Below, piece after piece: positions 1-10,254 of a DNA stretch of 64,000 bases. A model generated the notes under the pieces. The model ran no database searches and was not told where the DNA came from. It saw only the letters and a program-made list of their open reading frames with translations. Source of the stretch: Amorphophallus konjac (taxonomy: Eukaryota; Streptophyta; Magnoliopsida; Alismatales; Araceae); assembly GCA_022559845.1 (NCBI GenBank), contig CM040125.1:201478102-201542101 (forward strand), in the 5' to 3' direction. Both the position numbers and the translations under genes were made by a program. Numbering within the stretch: the first letter of the stretch is position 1; every line of letters starts with the position of its first letter.

Positions 1-1198
1 GACGCGTGCGAGGTGGTTTCGCCTCATTCGGAGATCGGCACCACCCGTAGTGATTTTCCTTGTGAGAGCGCGCAGGACCCCTCTCCCTGTGCGCCCAGAT
101 TCTGTCCGCCCTCTTTCAAAATTCGTACAGGGCGGACGTCTGCGAGTTTGGACGCGGGATCTTCACCGGACGTACCTCTCCTCGTCCTCTGTCCAACGCC
201 ACCGATCTCGCCTCGTTCCGACATCGGTGCCGAGCGTGGCGTCGATTCTCGTGGGACCACTCAGGTCTGTCTGCACAGTCCGGCCAGCGAACTAACACCA
301 ACTTCCAGCGGCTCCTGCGACTCGTACCGGCATCGTCTGCCAGCGCCGTTTGGCCGGGGGCGACCTCTGCCAGTTGGCTTTCACCTCCAACCGGCCGGGA
401 CCTGTTCGGGCACCAGAAGTCCGACTTCCTGATTTTTTCGTCGGTGTGCGCAGTTCTGCGACCACAGAACCTGACCCGACTTTCAGCAGCGACCACGGCC
501 ACCACCGGTGGATCCAGCGTGCCTCCTTTGGCCGGAGCGTTCCTCCAGCAGTCAGAGACGCGTCCTCTCTGACGGCGCCTCGATCGGACGTCGCATCAGC
601 CCGTGGGACCCGTCTCCGTCCAGGCGCGCGCGACACCGATTCTGCAGCATTGTGCCCGTCACCGAGTGCGGCCCGTCAACCCGTGCCCGGCAGCCCCGAA
701 TGCGTCGCTTGTAGCCTTTTACCTCCCTGCGAGGAGTGGGCCGCTATTGGATTGTATTTTATTGGTCTTCAGTGTATCGGGGTTGTTGGCCCACGGCCGG
801 GGTTCCTTCCCCACGCCTAGGCGTGGAGGTACGCGTTCCGACTCCTCTCTTGTGCTTGCTCTTTTAGTATGCTTTTGACTATGCCGCGTGAGAGAGAGTA
901 GGCGCCTAGCTACTTTGTTACCATCACCGCGGATCGCGAGTGAGAGCACCCATCCTTTAGCACCCCTAGAGCATCGAGCTAGGACTCGACTCCCCCTGTC
1001 TTTGGAAGTCGACTTTACGCCTAGACACGTGCGCTTCCCTCCTTGGGACGGCCGAGGTCGGAGTTTCTGTTGAGAGACGTCCTTCACTCTGTGGGGTATC
1101 ACGGTGGTCAGCCACTTGGCGACCCTTGAGCGTGCTACTGCTTGCCTCAGTTAGAGTCCTTGAGAGTCTTAGTCCGTGTCGGTCCCCGTCCCCCATCA
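1..1198 (+). repeat. 5' LTR of chromovirus (3' 60 percent)
   Basis: Direct repeat partner of 7250-8447. It ends in CATCA at 1198 and is followed after five bases by the primer binding site. The many short open frames on both strands are identical in the two LTR copies and are GC-rich non-coding shadows, not genes. The U3 promoter of this copy lies upstream of the window. Confidence 0.95.
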
Positions 1199-1203
1199 AA
1201 TTT

Positions 1204-1215
1204 TGGTATCAGAGC
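1204..1215 (+). other. Primer binding site (initiator tRNA-Met type)
   Basis: TGGTATCAGAGC, the usual complement of the plant initiator tRNA-Met 3' end, lies five bases after the LTR end. It marks the start of minus-strand DNA synthesis. Confidence 0.93.
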
Positions 1216-1343
1216 ATGGTTACCAACTTGTCCTTACAGGTTGGGTCTTAGGGTTGTGTTTAGGTTTTGGTCGTGTCTTGTTTGAGTCTTGCATCTCATT
1301 GCATTCGTGTCCCTCTAGGTCTTAGGGTGTTAGCCTCCTTTGC
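1216..1343 (+). other. Untranslated leader of chromovirus
   Basis: Short T/G-rich leader between the primer binding site and the first in-frame ATG. No other feature seen. Confidence 0.6.
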
Positions 1344-4300
1344 ATGCCCACTCGGGGTGGTACGGACTACCATCGCCCGGACGCCATGGGTGACCAACAC
1401 CCACCTCAGGGACGCCCATCTCTTGAGGATCTGATTGCCCAACTTACGACCCGTATGGACAGGTCCGACCAGTCCATCAAGGAGTTGACTGAGCGTCTAG
1501 ATGATCGTCTGAAGGTCATTGAGGATCGTGCCACCGTGTCCGATTTGGCCCTCCAGGGTCTTGTTGGCCGGATAGGGAGGGTAGATGAGGTGCACCGCCA
1601 GGACTCTCCTAGAGCCAACCAAGCTCCTCTTGTTGCTGCCGCTCAAGCCCCTCGGGCTCAGGAGCGACGTCCCCGAGCCCCCGACTTTGATGACTATGGG
1701 TCCGAGATGGATTTTGAGGGGAATGGACGCCAGTACCGTGGTCGTCGACCACACCAGGATGAGGATGATAGGGCCCTTAGGACCGTCCGTGCCGATCCAC
1801 CCACTTTCGAGGGGTCTCTTGACCCAAAAGCCTACATAGACTGGGAGAATAGCATGGATAGGTATTTCGAATGGGTTGAGATGTCTGAGCTGCGGCAAGT
1901 CCGATTTGCCAAGATGAAGCTCATGGGGAAAGCCCAGACCTACTGGAGGAATGTCGAGAGTCTGATGTTACAGAGGCAGGACCCACCCATAGAGACCTGG
2001 TTTGATATGCGGCGTAAGCTCCGCGAGAAGTATGTCCCTCCTTCTTACCGCCAGAGGCTCATTGACCAATGGCAGACCCTTAGTCAGGGCGATCGGTCCG
2101 TGACCGAGTACATCGCCGAATTTGACGAGTATTATTTGCGATGTGGAGTTGATGAAGAGAAGGGCATGCCTGTTTCCCGTTTTCGCCGTGGCTTGAGGCC
2201 CGAATATCAGTATGAGCTCTACCGTCGCCAGGTAGGCACTTTAGAGCTAGCTTACCAGGTTGCCCTAGAGTTAGAGCAATTTGAGTTGGAGTTTGGCCCC
2301 ACCTTTCGTCCGGGGATGCCTAGTCAGCGGGGTCTTGACCCTCGCTCCACTTCCACACAGTATGGTCGATACCCGGCGGCTCGGCCCGCAGAGCCTCCTC
2401 GCCAGGACCCCACTGGTCCCAGGCCTCGTCCACCCCTTCCTAGGGATCCGCTCCCTCCACCTCGCCAGCAGGCACCCTACCCCCCCACTCGCCCTACACT
2501 TCCGCCTCCCCCACATCCTGCTCGTTCACAGCCTTTACTCCCCGCGCCCCGTCATGATGACAAGGGCAAGAGTCCTATGACCGCTGGAGCCTCATCCAGT
2601 GCGGGCGCTCGTACTTGTTACCGGTGTGGCGGACTTGGCCACTATGCTGATAGATGCCCCACTCGTGAGAGGAAGGCCCTCGTCGTGGCAGACCCCACTT
2701 CCACTGAGTCCCCCACTGAGCCCATACCTGTTAGTTATGAGGTAGACCAGGACTTGGTTGAGGAGTTCTTCGATGATCTGCTCGAGGGAGAGCAGGATGG
2801 TGCCCAGGGTAGCCATTTTCAGGGTGACCCACAGTTAGGGGTAGTTAGGTGCATCCTAGCCCAGCCCCAGGTGAGTGATGACTGGCGTCGCACCACCATT
2901 TTTCACACCTTCTGCAGGCTTGGGGGTAAAGCTTGCAAGATTGTCATTGATAGCGGGAGTTGCATTAACGCCATATCTACTGGCACTGTTACCCGCCTTG
3001 GGTTGACCCCAGTTGACCACCCTGCTCCCTATAGGGTTTCTTGGGTCGATTCTACCTCCATTCCTGTTAGGCTCCGTTGCCTAGTGTCCCTTCAGTTCCA
3101 GACCTATCAGGATGAAGTTTGGTGCGATGTTCTCCCTATGGAGGTAGGTAACATCATTTTAGGGAGGCCGTGGTTGTTTGACATGGATGCCACCCTACAG
3201 GGCCGTGCAAACACTTGCACATTTGACCACAACGGCCACAGGATCACCCTCCACCCAGCCCCACCTAGGGACCCTACTGTTAGGGGACCAGCCGGTCCGA
3301 GTGCCACGACCACCCCTCGCCAGGGGAAGGTCAAGCCTCCGCCACCACCACCTCCGGTGCCTATTTCCACCCCCTCTCCTACCCTCACCATAGATGTTCC
3401 TCCTACGAGAAGGTTGATGATCATCAGTCCCCGAGAGATGGAGAGAGAGGTCACTAGTGGTGTCCCTCTTTTAGCCGTGGTTGTCAGGGAGACAGGTGAG
3501 GTAGTCCCCAGTCTCGAGGGAGTGACAGACCCTCAGTTAGCTGAGATGTTGCGAGAGTTTGCTGATATCTTTCCGGAGGACCTTCCCGAAGGCCTTCCAC
3601 CTTTGCGTGACATCCAGCACGAGATTGATCTTGTCCCGGGCTCGTCCTTGCCCAATCTTCCACATTATCGGATGAGTCCCGCGGACCACGCTGAGCTACA
3701 GAGGCAGGTTGATGAGTTGATGAGTAGGGGTTCCCTTAGGGATAGCAAGAGCCCCTGTGCTGTTCCCGCCCTGCTAGCACCGAAGAAGGATGGCACATGG
3801 CGTATGTGCATCGATAGCCGTGCGATCAATAAGATCACGGTTAAGTATAGGTTTCCCATTCCCCGGCTAGATGACTTGCTTGATATGATGTCGGGAGCCA
3901 CGATTTTTTCGAAGATCGATCTTAGGAGTGGCTATCACCAGGTGAGGGTCAGACCCGGTGATGAGTGGAAGACTGCTTTTAAGACCAAGGATGGTCTTTA
4001 CGAGTGGTTGGTCATGCCCTTCGGGCTGACTAACGCCCCTAGCACCTTCATGCGGCTGATGACGCAGGTGTTGCGTCCTATGATTGGAGTGTTTTTGGTC
4101 GTCTACTTCGACGACATCTTGATTTATAGCCGCACTAGGGAGTTACACCTAGATCACATTAGGCAGGTGTGTGTTGTTCTGAGACGGGAGAGCTTGTTTG
4201 CCAACCCTAAGAAGTGTAGCTTCATGACTGACCAGGTTTCTTTCTTAGGGTTCATTATGTCCCGTGACGGAGTCTCCGCTGATCCGGAGAAGATCCGTGC

Positions 4301-6527
4301 CATAGTGGAGTGGCCCGAGCCCCGCACACTCCACGATGTTAGGAGCTTTCATGGTCTGGCGACTTTCTATCGCCGTTTCATTAGGGGGTTCAGTTCTATC
4401 ACCGCCCCGATCACGGATTGCATCCGTAAGGGCGAGTTTACCTGGACGAAGGCTGCGGCCACAGCCTTCCAGCTTATCAAGGATCGCATGACCCAGGCAC
4501 CCGTTCTTACACTTCCAGACTTTTCTAAAGTGTTTGAGGTCACATGTGATGCCTCAGGTTTAGGCATAGGGGGAGTGCTTAGCCAGGAGTCCCACCCTAT
4601 AGCCTTTTTTAGTGAGAAACTCAATGATGCCAAACTGCGTTACTCTACTTATGACAAGGAATTCTACGCAGTTGTTCAGGCCTTGCGCTATTGGAGGCAC
4701 TATCTCCTCCACCAGGAGTTTGTGCTCTTTTCTGACCATGAGGCATTGAAATTTCTCCACACCCAAAAGAAGCTGAATGCCCGACATAGTAGATGGGTGG
4801 AATATTTGCAGGAGTTTACATTCGTTCTCAAGCACAAGGCAGGTGCTGAGAACAAGGTGGCCGACGCTCTTAGTCGGCGGGTGATGTTGATATCCACCAT
4901 GAATGTTCAGGTGGTTGGTTTAGAGAAGTTGAAGGAGGCCTACATTGATTGCCCGGACTTCGGTCCCATCTATTCTGCCCTTCAGTCAGGACCGTCCCGT
5001 GAGTTTAGCGAGTTTGTCCTTCAGGATGGTCACTTATTTAGAGGCGATAGGTTGTGCATCCCACGGACTTCAGTTCGTGATTTTCTTACGTGGGAGCTTC
5101 ATGCAGGAGGTCTTGCCGGCCACTTCGGCCGAAACAAGACCATAGAGGCTGTCGAGCACCGTTTCTACTGGCCCAGTTTGAAGAGGGATGTGGCCCGCAT
5201 AGTTGCCCAGTGTCGTATTTGTGCCTTAGCGAAACAGAGGAAACAGAACACTGGCCTTTATACCCCTCTGCCTGTCCCTGATAGTCCTTGGCAGGATATC
5301 AGCATGGACTTTGTGCTTGGTTTGCCCCGTACTGCACGGCGGCATGATTCTATTTTTGTTGTGGTTGACCGCTTCTCCAAGATGGCCTTGTTTATTCCTT
5401 GTTCCAAGACATCGGATGCCTCTGGAGTTGCTAGGTTATTCTTCACCCACTGTGTGTCCAGGTTTGGGTTGCCGCGTACCATTGTTTCTGATAGGGATGT
5501 GCGTTTTACGAGCTACTTTTGGAAAACCCTTTGGCGGATGATGGGCACCCAGTTGAAGTTCTCCACCGCGTACCACCCCCAGACTGACGGTCAGACAGAG
5601 GTAGTCAATAGAAGTCTAGGGGATCTTCTGAGATGTTTAGTGCGTGATAGAGTTGGAGATTGGGATCTTGTCTTACCTTTAGCGGAGTTTGCTTATAATG
5701 ATTCGGTCAATAGGTCTACAGGGTTGAGTCCATTTGAGATTGTCACTGGTCGTAGGCCTAGGAAACCGATTGATTTGATTCCCTCCCCCATTCAGTCCCG
5801 AGTCTCTGAGTCAGCTGAGTCTTTTGCTGAGCATATTAGACAGTTGCATGATCATGTCCGTCGTCATATTGAGGCTTGCAACGCACGTTACAAGGAGTTA
5901 GCTGACGCGCACAGACGCACACGTGAGTTCCGCGAGGGAGAGTACGTCATGGTCCGGGTTAGACCGGAACGGTTTCCTTCGGGAGCCGTAAAGAAACTCC
6001 AAGACCGCGGTGCAGGACCATTCAGAGTGTTGAGGCGTATTGGGTCGAACGCGTATGAGATCGAGCTTCCAGACGACTACGGGATCAGTTCGACGTTCAA
6101 TGTCTCTGATCTGGTAGCTTATAAGGATCCCGCGGTGATACCCAGCGAGTTATTTGGGCCTGACCCTCCTGTTGTGAGTGATACACCTACTGAGAGTCCA
6201 CCTCCTCCAGCCCCATTACATACACGCGAGCATATAGATTGCATACTGGATGAGCAGGTGACTACTACCAGGAGCGGAGCCTACCAACGCTTCCTAGTGC
6301 GTTGGAGAGGGCGCCCCGAGTCGGACAACACCTGGATTACACGTGGAGAGCTGGAGCGGATCGATCCGGACTTGCTAGAGCGGTACCTCAGCGACCGTGA
6401 CCCCTACTCGACGGGGTCGAGTTCTTCCCACCCGGGGAGAATTGGTGAGGACACACGGCGCTATCCTCGACGGAGCACCCGGCACACCGCTACTTCCTTG
6501 TGGCTCGGTGATGGCGGCATCTTCTAG
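1344..6527 (+). CDS. Chromovirus gag-pol polyprotein with C-terminal chromodomain
   Basis: This is a single 1727-residue frame without stops. An N-terminal coiled region is followed by the gag domain (about 130-310), a proline-rich linker and a CCHC zinc knuckle (about 425-438, CYRC...H....C). Next come an aspartic protease with DSG at 536-538, reverse transcriptase with YFDD at 921-924, and RNase H. Integrase has an H2C2 zinc finger starting near H1253 and catalytic D1322, D1383 and E1419; 35 residues separate the last two, as the DDE family requires. A chromodomain-like module (about 1630-1685, ending in an [12 protein letters not shown] strand) should guide integration to marked chromatin. 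All catalytic motifs are present, so the product is probably functional. A second ATG lies at 1386, so the exact start is uncertain. The last ~28 codons may run into the 3' LTR. The clade (Tekay, Galadriel, CRM or Reina) cannot be fixed without a tree. Confidence 0.95.
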   Translation: MPTRGGTDYHRPDAMGDQHPPQGRPSLEDLIAQLTTRMDRSDQSIKELTERLDDRLKVIEDRATVSDLALQGLVGRIGRVDEVHRQDSPRANQAPLVAAAQAPRAQERRPRAPDFDDYGSEMDFEGNGRQYRGRRPHQDEDDRALRTVRADPPTFEGSLDPKAYIDWENSMDRYFEWVEMSELRQVRFAKMKLMGKAQTYWRNVESLMLQRQDPPIETWFDMRRKLREKYVPPSYRQRLIDQWQTLSQGDRSVTEYIAEFDEYYLRCGVDEEKGMPVSRFRRGLRPEYQYELYRRQVGTLELAYQVALELEQFELEFGPTFRPGMPSQRGLDPRSTSTQYGRYPAARPAEPPRQDPTGPRPRPPLPRDPLPPPRQQAPYPPTRPTLPPPPHPARSQPLLPAPRHDDKGKSPMTAGASSSAGARTCYRCGGLGHYADRCPTRERKALVVADPTSTESPTEPIPVSYEVDQDLVEEFFDDLLEGEQDGAQGSHFQGDPQLGVVRCILAQPQVSDDWRRTTIFHTFCRLGGKACKIVIDSGSCINAISTGTVTRLGLTPVDHPAPYRVSWVDSTSIPVRLRCLVSLQFQTYQDEVWCDVLPMEVGNIILGRPWLFDMDATLQGRANTCTFDHNGHRITLHPAPPRDPTVRGPAGPSATTTPRQGKVKPPPPPPPVPISTPSPTLTIDVPPTRRLMIISPREMEREVTSGVPLLAVVVRETGEVVPSLEGVTDPQLAEMLREFADIFPEDLPEGLPPLRDIQHEIDLVPGSSLPNLPHYRMSPADHAELQRQVDELMSRGSLRDSKSPCAVPALLAPKKDGTWRMCIDSRAINKITVKYRFPIPRLDDLLDMMSGATIFSKIDLRSGYHQVRVRPGDEWKTAFKTKDGLYEWLVMPFGLTNAPSTFMRLMTQVLRPMIGVFLVVYFDDILIYSRTRELHLDHIRQVCVVLRRESLFANPKKCSFMTDQVSFLGFIMSRDGVSADPEKIRAIVEWPEPRTLHDVRSFHGLATFYRRFIRGFSSITAPITDCIRKGEFTWTKAAATAFQLIKDRMTQAPVLTLPDFSKVFEVTCDASGLGIGGVLSQESHPIAFFSEKLNDAKLRYSTYDKEFYAVVQALRYWRHYLLHQEFVLFSDHEALKFLHTQKKLNARHSRWVEYLQEFTFVLKHKAGAENKVADALSRRVMLISTMNVQVVGLEKLKEAYIDCPDFGPIYSALQSGPSREFSEFVLQDGHLFRGDRLCIPRTSVRDFLTWELHAGGLAGHFGRNKTIEAVEHRFYWPSLKRDVARIVAQCRICALAKQRKQNTGLYTPLPVPDSPWQDISMDFVLGLPRTARRHDSIFVVVDRFSKMALFIPCSKTSDASGVARLFFTHCVSRFGLPRTIVSDRDVRFTSYFWKTLWRMMGTQLKFSTAYHPQTDGQTEVVNRSLGDLLRCLVRDRVGDWDLVLPLAEFAYNDSVNRSTGLSPFEIVTGRRPRKPIDLIPSPIQSRVSESAESFAEHIRQLHDHVRRHIEACNARYKELADAHRRTREFREGEYVMVRVRPERFPSGAVKKLQDRGAGPFRVLRRIGSNAYEIELPDDYGISSTFNVSDLVAYKDPAVIPSELFGPDPPVVSDTPTESPPPPAPLHTREHIDCILDEQVTTTRSGAYQRFLVRWRGRPESDNTWITRGELERIDPDLLERYLSDRDPYSTGSSSSHPGRIGEDTRRYPRRSTRHTATSLWLGDGGIF
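6431..6442 (+). other. Polypurine tract of chromovirus
   Basis: CCCGGGGAGAAT directly precedes the inferred TG start of the 3' LTR. The non-autonomous elements at 48288 and 52800 have an almost identical stretch (CCCGGGGAGAGT) at the same place, which supports the assignment. It would prime plus-strand DNA synthesis. Confidence 0.55.
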
Positions 6528-8447
6528 CTATCTTCTCTGCTTGCTCAGGCCATGTGGGCCTTGGATTAGTCCCTGCGTGGACATGTTATCTAGTTTTATT
6601 GCTATCAGACTATGTGTAGGGATAATGGGTCCTTTTTTTTTTTTCTTTTACTATTGGGCTTGGCCTTGGCCCATAGTGTTTGGATTAGGGTTAGGGTTTG
6701 GGGCGCATTCCCCCTTCCCCATCCAAGGTGGCTGCGCCACCTTCCCCACCTTGCCTCCTCTTCTTTCCTTTTTGGGCACACCCCTTTCCCATTCCACCTC
6801 CCCCACCTTTCTTCTTTGGGCGCCCCCCTCCCCTTGATCCCTCCTTGATTGGAGGAGGCTTGGCCGCCCCCCCCCCTTGAATGGGGAAGGTCCTGGTCGC
6901 ACCCCTCCTCCCTTGGCTGGGTGAAACCCTAATTCCCCTCCCCCGATATATAAGGCATGTAATTTCCTTTTGTGGGAATCAATTGAATGGAATAGAAGAA
7001 AATAGCTTGTGCTCTTGAAGGTGGATGCGACTTCCTCCTCTGTCCTCCTTGCTCCTGCGACGGGAGCAAGCTTGGGGTGTGACTCCCCATCCCCTCGGTG
7101 CGACGCCGAGGTTCCCCTCTCTTCTATCTCTTCTCAGATCCGAGTTCGAGTGCGTCCAGATTTTGTCTCCAAGAGCTGCGACGACATCTGCTGTTCGTGG
7201 TGCCATTCTGCGTCCAGCCCATTTTTGTGGGATTCGTCTACGAGTCGCCGACGCGTGCGAGGTGGTTTCGCCTCATTCGGAGATCGGCACCACCCGTAGT
7301 GATTTTCCTTGTGAGAGCGCGCAGGACCCCTCTCCCTGTGCGCCCAGATTCTGTCCGCCCTCTTTCAAAATTCGCACAGGGCGGACGTCTGCGAGTTTGG
7401 ACGCGGGATCTTGACCGGACGTACCTCTCCTCGTCCTCTGTCCAACGCCACCGATCTCGCCTCGTTCCGACATCGGTGCCGAGCGTGGCGTCGATTCTCG
7501 TGGGACCACTCAGGTCTGTCTGCACAGTCCGGCCAGCGAACTAACACCAACTTCCAGCGGCTCCTGCGACTCGTACCGGCATCGTCTGCCAGCGCCGTTT
7601 GGCCGGGGGCGACCTCTGCCAGTTGGCTTTCACCTCCAACCGGCCGGGACCTGTTCGGGCACCAGAAGTCCGACTTCCTGATTTTTTCGTCGGTGTGCGC
7701 AGTTCTGCGACCACAGAACCTGACCCGACTTTCAGCAGCGACCACGGCCACCACCGGTGGATCCAGCGTGCCTCCTTTGGCCGGAGCGTTCCTCCAGCAG
7801 TCAGAGACGCGTCCTCTCTGACGGCGCCTCGATCGGACGTCGCATCAGCCCGTGGGACCCGTCTCCGTCCAGGCGCGCGCGACACCGATTCTGCAGCATT
7901 GTGCCCGTCACCGAGTGCGGCCCGTCAACCCGTGCCCGGCAGCCCCGAATGCGTCGCTTGTAGCCTTTTACCTCCCTGCGAGGAGTGGGCCGCTATTGGA
8001 TTGTATTTTATTGGTCTTCAGTGTATCGGGGTTGTTGGCCCACGGCCGGGGTTCCTTCCCCACGCCTAGGCGTGGAGGTACGCGTTCCGACTCCTCTCTT
8101 GTGCTTGCTCTTTTAGTATGCTTTTGACTATGCCGCGTGAGAGAGAGTAGGCGCCTAGCTACTTTGTTACCATCACCGCGGATCGCGAGTGAGAGCACCC
8201 ATCCTTTAGCACCCCTAGAGCATCGAGCTAGGACTCGACTCCCCCTGTCTTTGGAAGTCGACTTTACGCCTAGACACGTGCGCTTCCCTCCTTGGGACGG
8301 CCGAGGTCGGAGTTTCTGTTGAGAGACGTCCTTCACTCTGTGGGGTATCACGGTGGTCAGCCACTTGGCGACCCTTGAGCGTGCTACTGCTTGCCTCAGT
8401 TAGAGTCCTTGAGAGTCTTAGTCCGTGTCGGTCCCCGTCCCCCATCA
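6443..8447 (+). repeat. 3' LTR of chromovirus
   Basis: The right end (CATCA at 8447) is fixed by the 5' LTR copy. The left end is inferred from the polypurine tract and the TG at 6443, giving about 2005 bp, because the matching part of the 5' LTR lies outside the window. The LTR holds a TATA box at 6947-6953 and a perfect 8-bp-arm inverted repeat (AAGGTGGC/GCCACCTT) at 6725-6743. Its 3' half resembles the 3' half of the LTRs at 43768-54878 (shared 'ttacctccctgcg' and 'gcgtggaggta' blocks), so the two families are related. Confidence 0.85.
6947..6953 (+). promoter_or_regulatory. TATA box in chromovirus LTR
   Basis: TATATAA followed by GG, about 500 bp into the 3' LTR, in the usual position between U3 and R. 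Transcription would begin roughly 30 bp downstream. Confidence 0.6.
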
Positions 8448-9689
8448 ATTTCTTCTTCTTTCCAGCCATATCCACTCTTCCCAGGCCCGAGGAAGTTTTC
8501 CAAGCTGCCATGGCTTTCAAAGCTGACTTCCAATATCTCCATTGGCATGAGGGCCATACTCTCGAAGTGGCATCTGCAGGGGCTCCTTATTCACGCCAAG
8601 CATTACGAGAAGATTCGTATGGACTGGGCGGCTATGGGCGCGCTAGTGGAGGTCTGGCATCCCCAGACCCACACTTTTATCTTCCCGACCTTCGAGGTGA
8701 CCATCCTCCTCGAGGAGGTGGAACTTCTGCTTGGTTTGAAGAAATTCAAGAGCGACGGGAAGGTGAAGGCTATGCGGATGCTGACACGGGGTACTTCTGA
8801 AAGCGTCCTTGGAAGCTTCATGCCGCCCGACGCAGCTAGAAAGGTCCGTACTCAGAAGGGGATCGATCTCCAAAAGCTTGCGGAGTGGGTCATGAACGCC
8901 CTGAGAGGGTCACCAGACGATGACTATTTGGAGGGAATCATGAAGGGGTTCACCATTTGTCTGGCGGGTGCTCTCTTGTTCCCTTATACCGACAACATGG
9001 TGGAGGAAGACCAACTGGGTGCTATCTGCGGGATCTGGCGTGGAAAGAGGGTGGGACCCGCCGTCCTCGCCTATCTTTACAGCGGTCTTACTGCCTCGAG
9101 CCTGGGTAAGCCTCCATTTGGTTGTGCACTTGTCTTGAATTGCTGGCTGGATTTGCATTTCAAATTCGACCACCGCGGGGGAATGCCAACCGCTTCGAAG
9201 CTCTTCCAACAAAGCCCGCTTCACCACATAGCCGACGTGTTAGGCTTTGGTGGTACTGTAGTGAACCGCGTTCCGTGGCTGAAGAAACGCGAAGACTGGC
9301 GGTCTCACTTCCGCACCGTGACACAAGGCTTCTTCACTTGCGCACCGGCATGTTTGCTTTCGCTTGATCTCCTCATGAGGCCTTCTCCCGAAGTTGATCT
9401 TCAATTGATCGGCGCGACCGAGTTTGTTCTTTACAACGCGCATCGGTGCTGCCTGCAGATTGGCATCCCACGCCATTCGTTCCCGCCACCGACTGGCATC
9501 GTTCCCTTGAAGAAGAGGGAGTTGGGTACTGAAGCGGACGCGAAGGAAGCGAAGGCCATTAAAGCACCCTGGAAGGCAAGTGTTGCGGGAAAGGCGTTAG
9601 CGCACGTGGTGGAAGAATGCGAGCCGTTGAGGGCTTATGTAACCGAACTGGGGAAGTTAAGGCCTAAAGCGCCTAAGCCCCTGATGTAG
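8448..9689 (+). CDS. DUF7745 / plant-mobile-domain-like protein, 5' truncated
   Basis: An open frame runs from the LTR boundary to a TAG at 9687-9689. The first in-frame ATG after the boundary is 8547 (about 380 residues). The N-terminal part has the pattern of a tryptophan-rich segment, then 'MGALVEVWHPQTHTF', then an acidic 'TILLEEVELLLGL' helix. The centre has a hydrophobic 'FTICLAGALLFP' segment. This order is typical of the plant-only DUF7745/PMD-like proteins that occur repeatedly next to gypsy elements. Their molecular role is unknown. No introns are needed. The upstream part was probably displaced by the chromovirus insertion, so the natural start may be lost. An AATAAA lies 21 bp after the stop. 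The family assignment comes from pattern memory and needs a profile search. Confidence 0.6.
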   Translation: MSSSFQPYPLFPGPRKFSKLPWLSKLTSNISIGMRAILSKWHLQGLLIHAKHYEKIRMDWAAMGALVEVWHPQTHTFIFPTFEVTILLEEVELLLGLKKFKSDGKVKAMRMLTRGTSESVLGSFMPPDAARKVRTQKGIDLQKLAEWVMNALRGSPDDDYLEGIMKGFTICLAGALLFPYTDNMVEEDQLGAICGIWRGKRVGPAVLAYLYSGLTASSLGKPPFGCALVLNCWLDLHFKFDHRGGMPTASKLFQQSPLHHIADVLGFGGTVVNRVPWLKKREDWRSHFRTVTQGFFTCAPACLLSLDLLMRPSPEVDLQLIGATEFVLYNAHRCCLQIGIPRHSFPPPTGIVPLKKRELGTEADAKEAKAIKAPWKASVAGKALAHVVEECEPLRAYVTELGKLRPKAPKPLM

Positions 9690-9709
9690 TTCACTCTGTT
9701 TTTCTGATG

Positions 9710-9715
9710 AATAAA
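9710..9715 (+). terminator. Poly(A) signal of the DUF7745-like gene
   Basis: AATAAA 21 bp downstream of the stop codon on the same strand. Confidence 0.5.
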
Positions 9716-9877
9716 ATCTGGCATGGATGTTTCAGACCCTTATCCACTTAATTATTATCTTTTTTATGGTTTTTCTTTTTCTTTTGTATTTTTTATTTTG
9801 TTTGGATTATATACATATTCTTATATAAATATTATATTATTTTTTTTTATTTTTTTTTTGAAAATTTTTTTTTATGG

Positions 9878-10157
9878 GGGGCGTCCAGAGGCCTGGACGC
9901 CCCTATTATTTTTTATTTTATTTAAATTTTTTTTTGTTTTTGGGGCGTCCAACTGTCTGGACGCCCCTAATTTTTATTTTATTTTTATTTTATTTTTTGT
10001 TTTGGGGGCGTCCAGGGTCCTGGACGCCCCAACTATTATTTTTTTTATTTTATTTAATTTTTTTGTTTTAGGGGCGTCCAGGCGCCAGGACGCCCCAAAA
10101 TTTTTTTTAAATTTTGAAATAAAAAAAGATGGGGGCGTCCAGGCGCCTGGACGCCCC
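9878..10157 (+). repeat. Array of five GC-rich hairpin words at ~64-bp spacing
   Basis: Five 26-bp inverted repeats with arms GGGGCGTCC/GGACGCCCC start at 9878, 9942, 10005, 10071 and 10132 (steps 64, 63, 66, 61). The eight central bases vary. Between them is nearly pure T/A-rich sequence. The array ends about 15 bp upstream of a TATA-like element and 100 bp before the gene B start codon. It may be promoter architecture, a non-B-DNA structure or an expanded repeat. The function is unknown. Confidence 0.9.
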
Positions 10158-10172
10158 AAAAAAAGAAATTTC

Positions 10173-10180
10173 TATTTAAG
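10173..10180 (+). promoter_or_regulatory. TATA-like element of gene B
   Basis: TATTTAAG lies 75 bp upstream of the start codon and immediately downstream of the hairpin array. It is the only TATA-like sequence close enough to serve gene B. Confidence 0.45.
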
Positions 10181-10254
10181 GGCTGCCCCCCCCGTTGCTC
10201 ATTTACTGTTCAATCTGACGACCCAGTCACCCAGACGACCTATTCTTAGTCCCC

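Larger units (their letters stand above)
1..8447 (+). mobile_element. Ty3/gypsy chromovirus, near complete (5' end cut by window)
   Basis: Bases 1-1198 repeat at 7250-8447 at a constant offset of 7249, and enclose a primer binding site and a single uninterrupted gag-pol frame that ends in a chromodomain. By eye I find only two mismatches between the two LTR stretches (positions 126 and 174), so insertion is recent. About 807 bp of the 5' LTR lie outside the window, giving a full length near 9.25 kb. The right-hand target duplication should be the five bases after 8447 (atttc); its left partner is not visible. The right end abuts a truncated PMD-like reading frame, so the element probably inserted into that gene. 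Confidence 0.95.

Noticed and set aside
13..1199. Many 60-160 aa open frames on both strands of the chromovirus LTR (and again at 7265-8351)
   Set aside because: They are identical in both LTR copies, overlap each other in several frames and have no recognisable domain. GC-rich LTR DNA gives such frames by chance.
9878..10157. CRISPR-like regular repeat array
   Set aside because: Plant nuclear context, no cas genes; the 'repeats' are palindromes with variable centres and the 'spacers' are T-rich low-complexity DNA.
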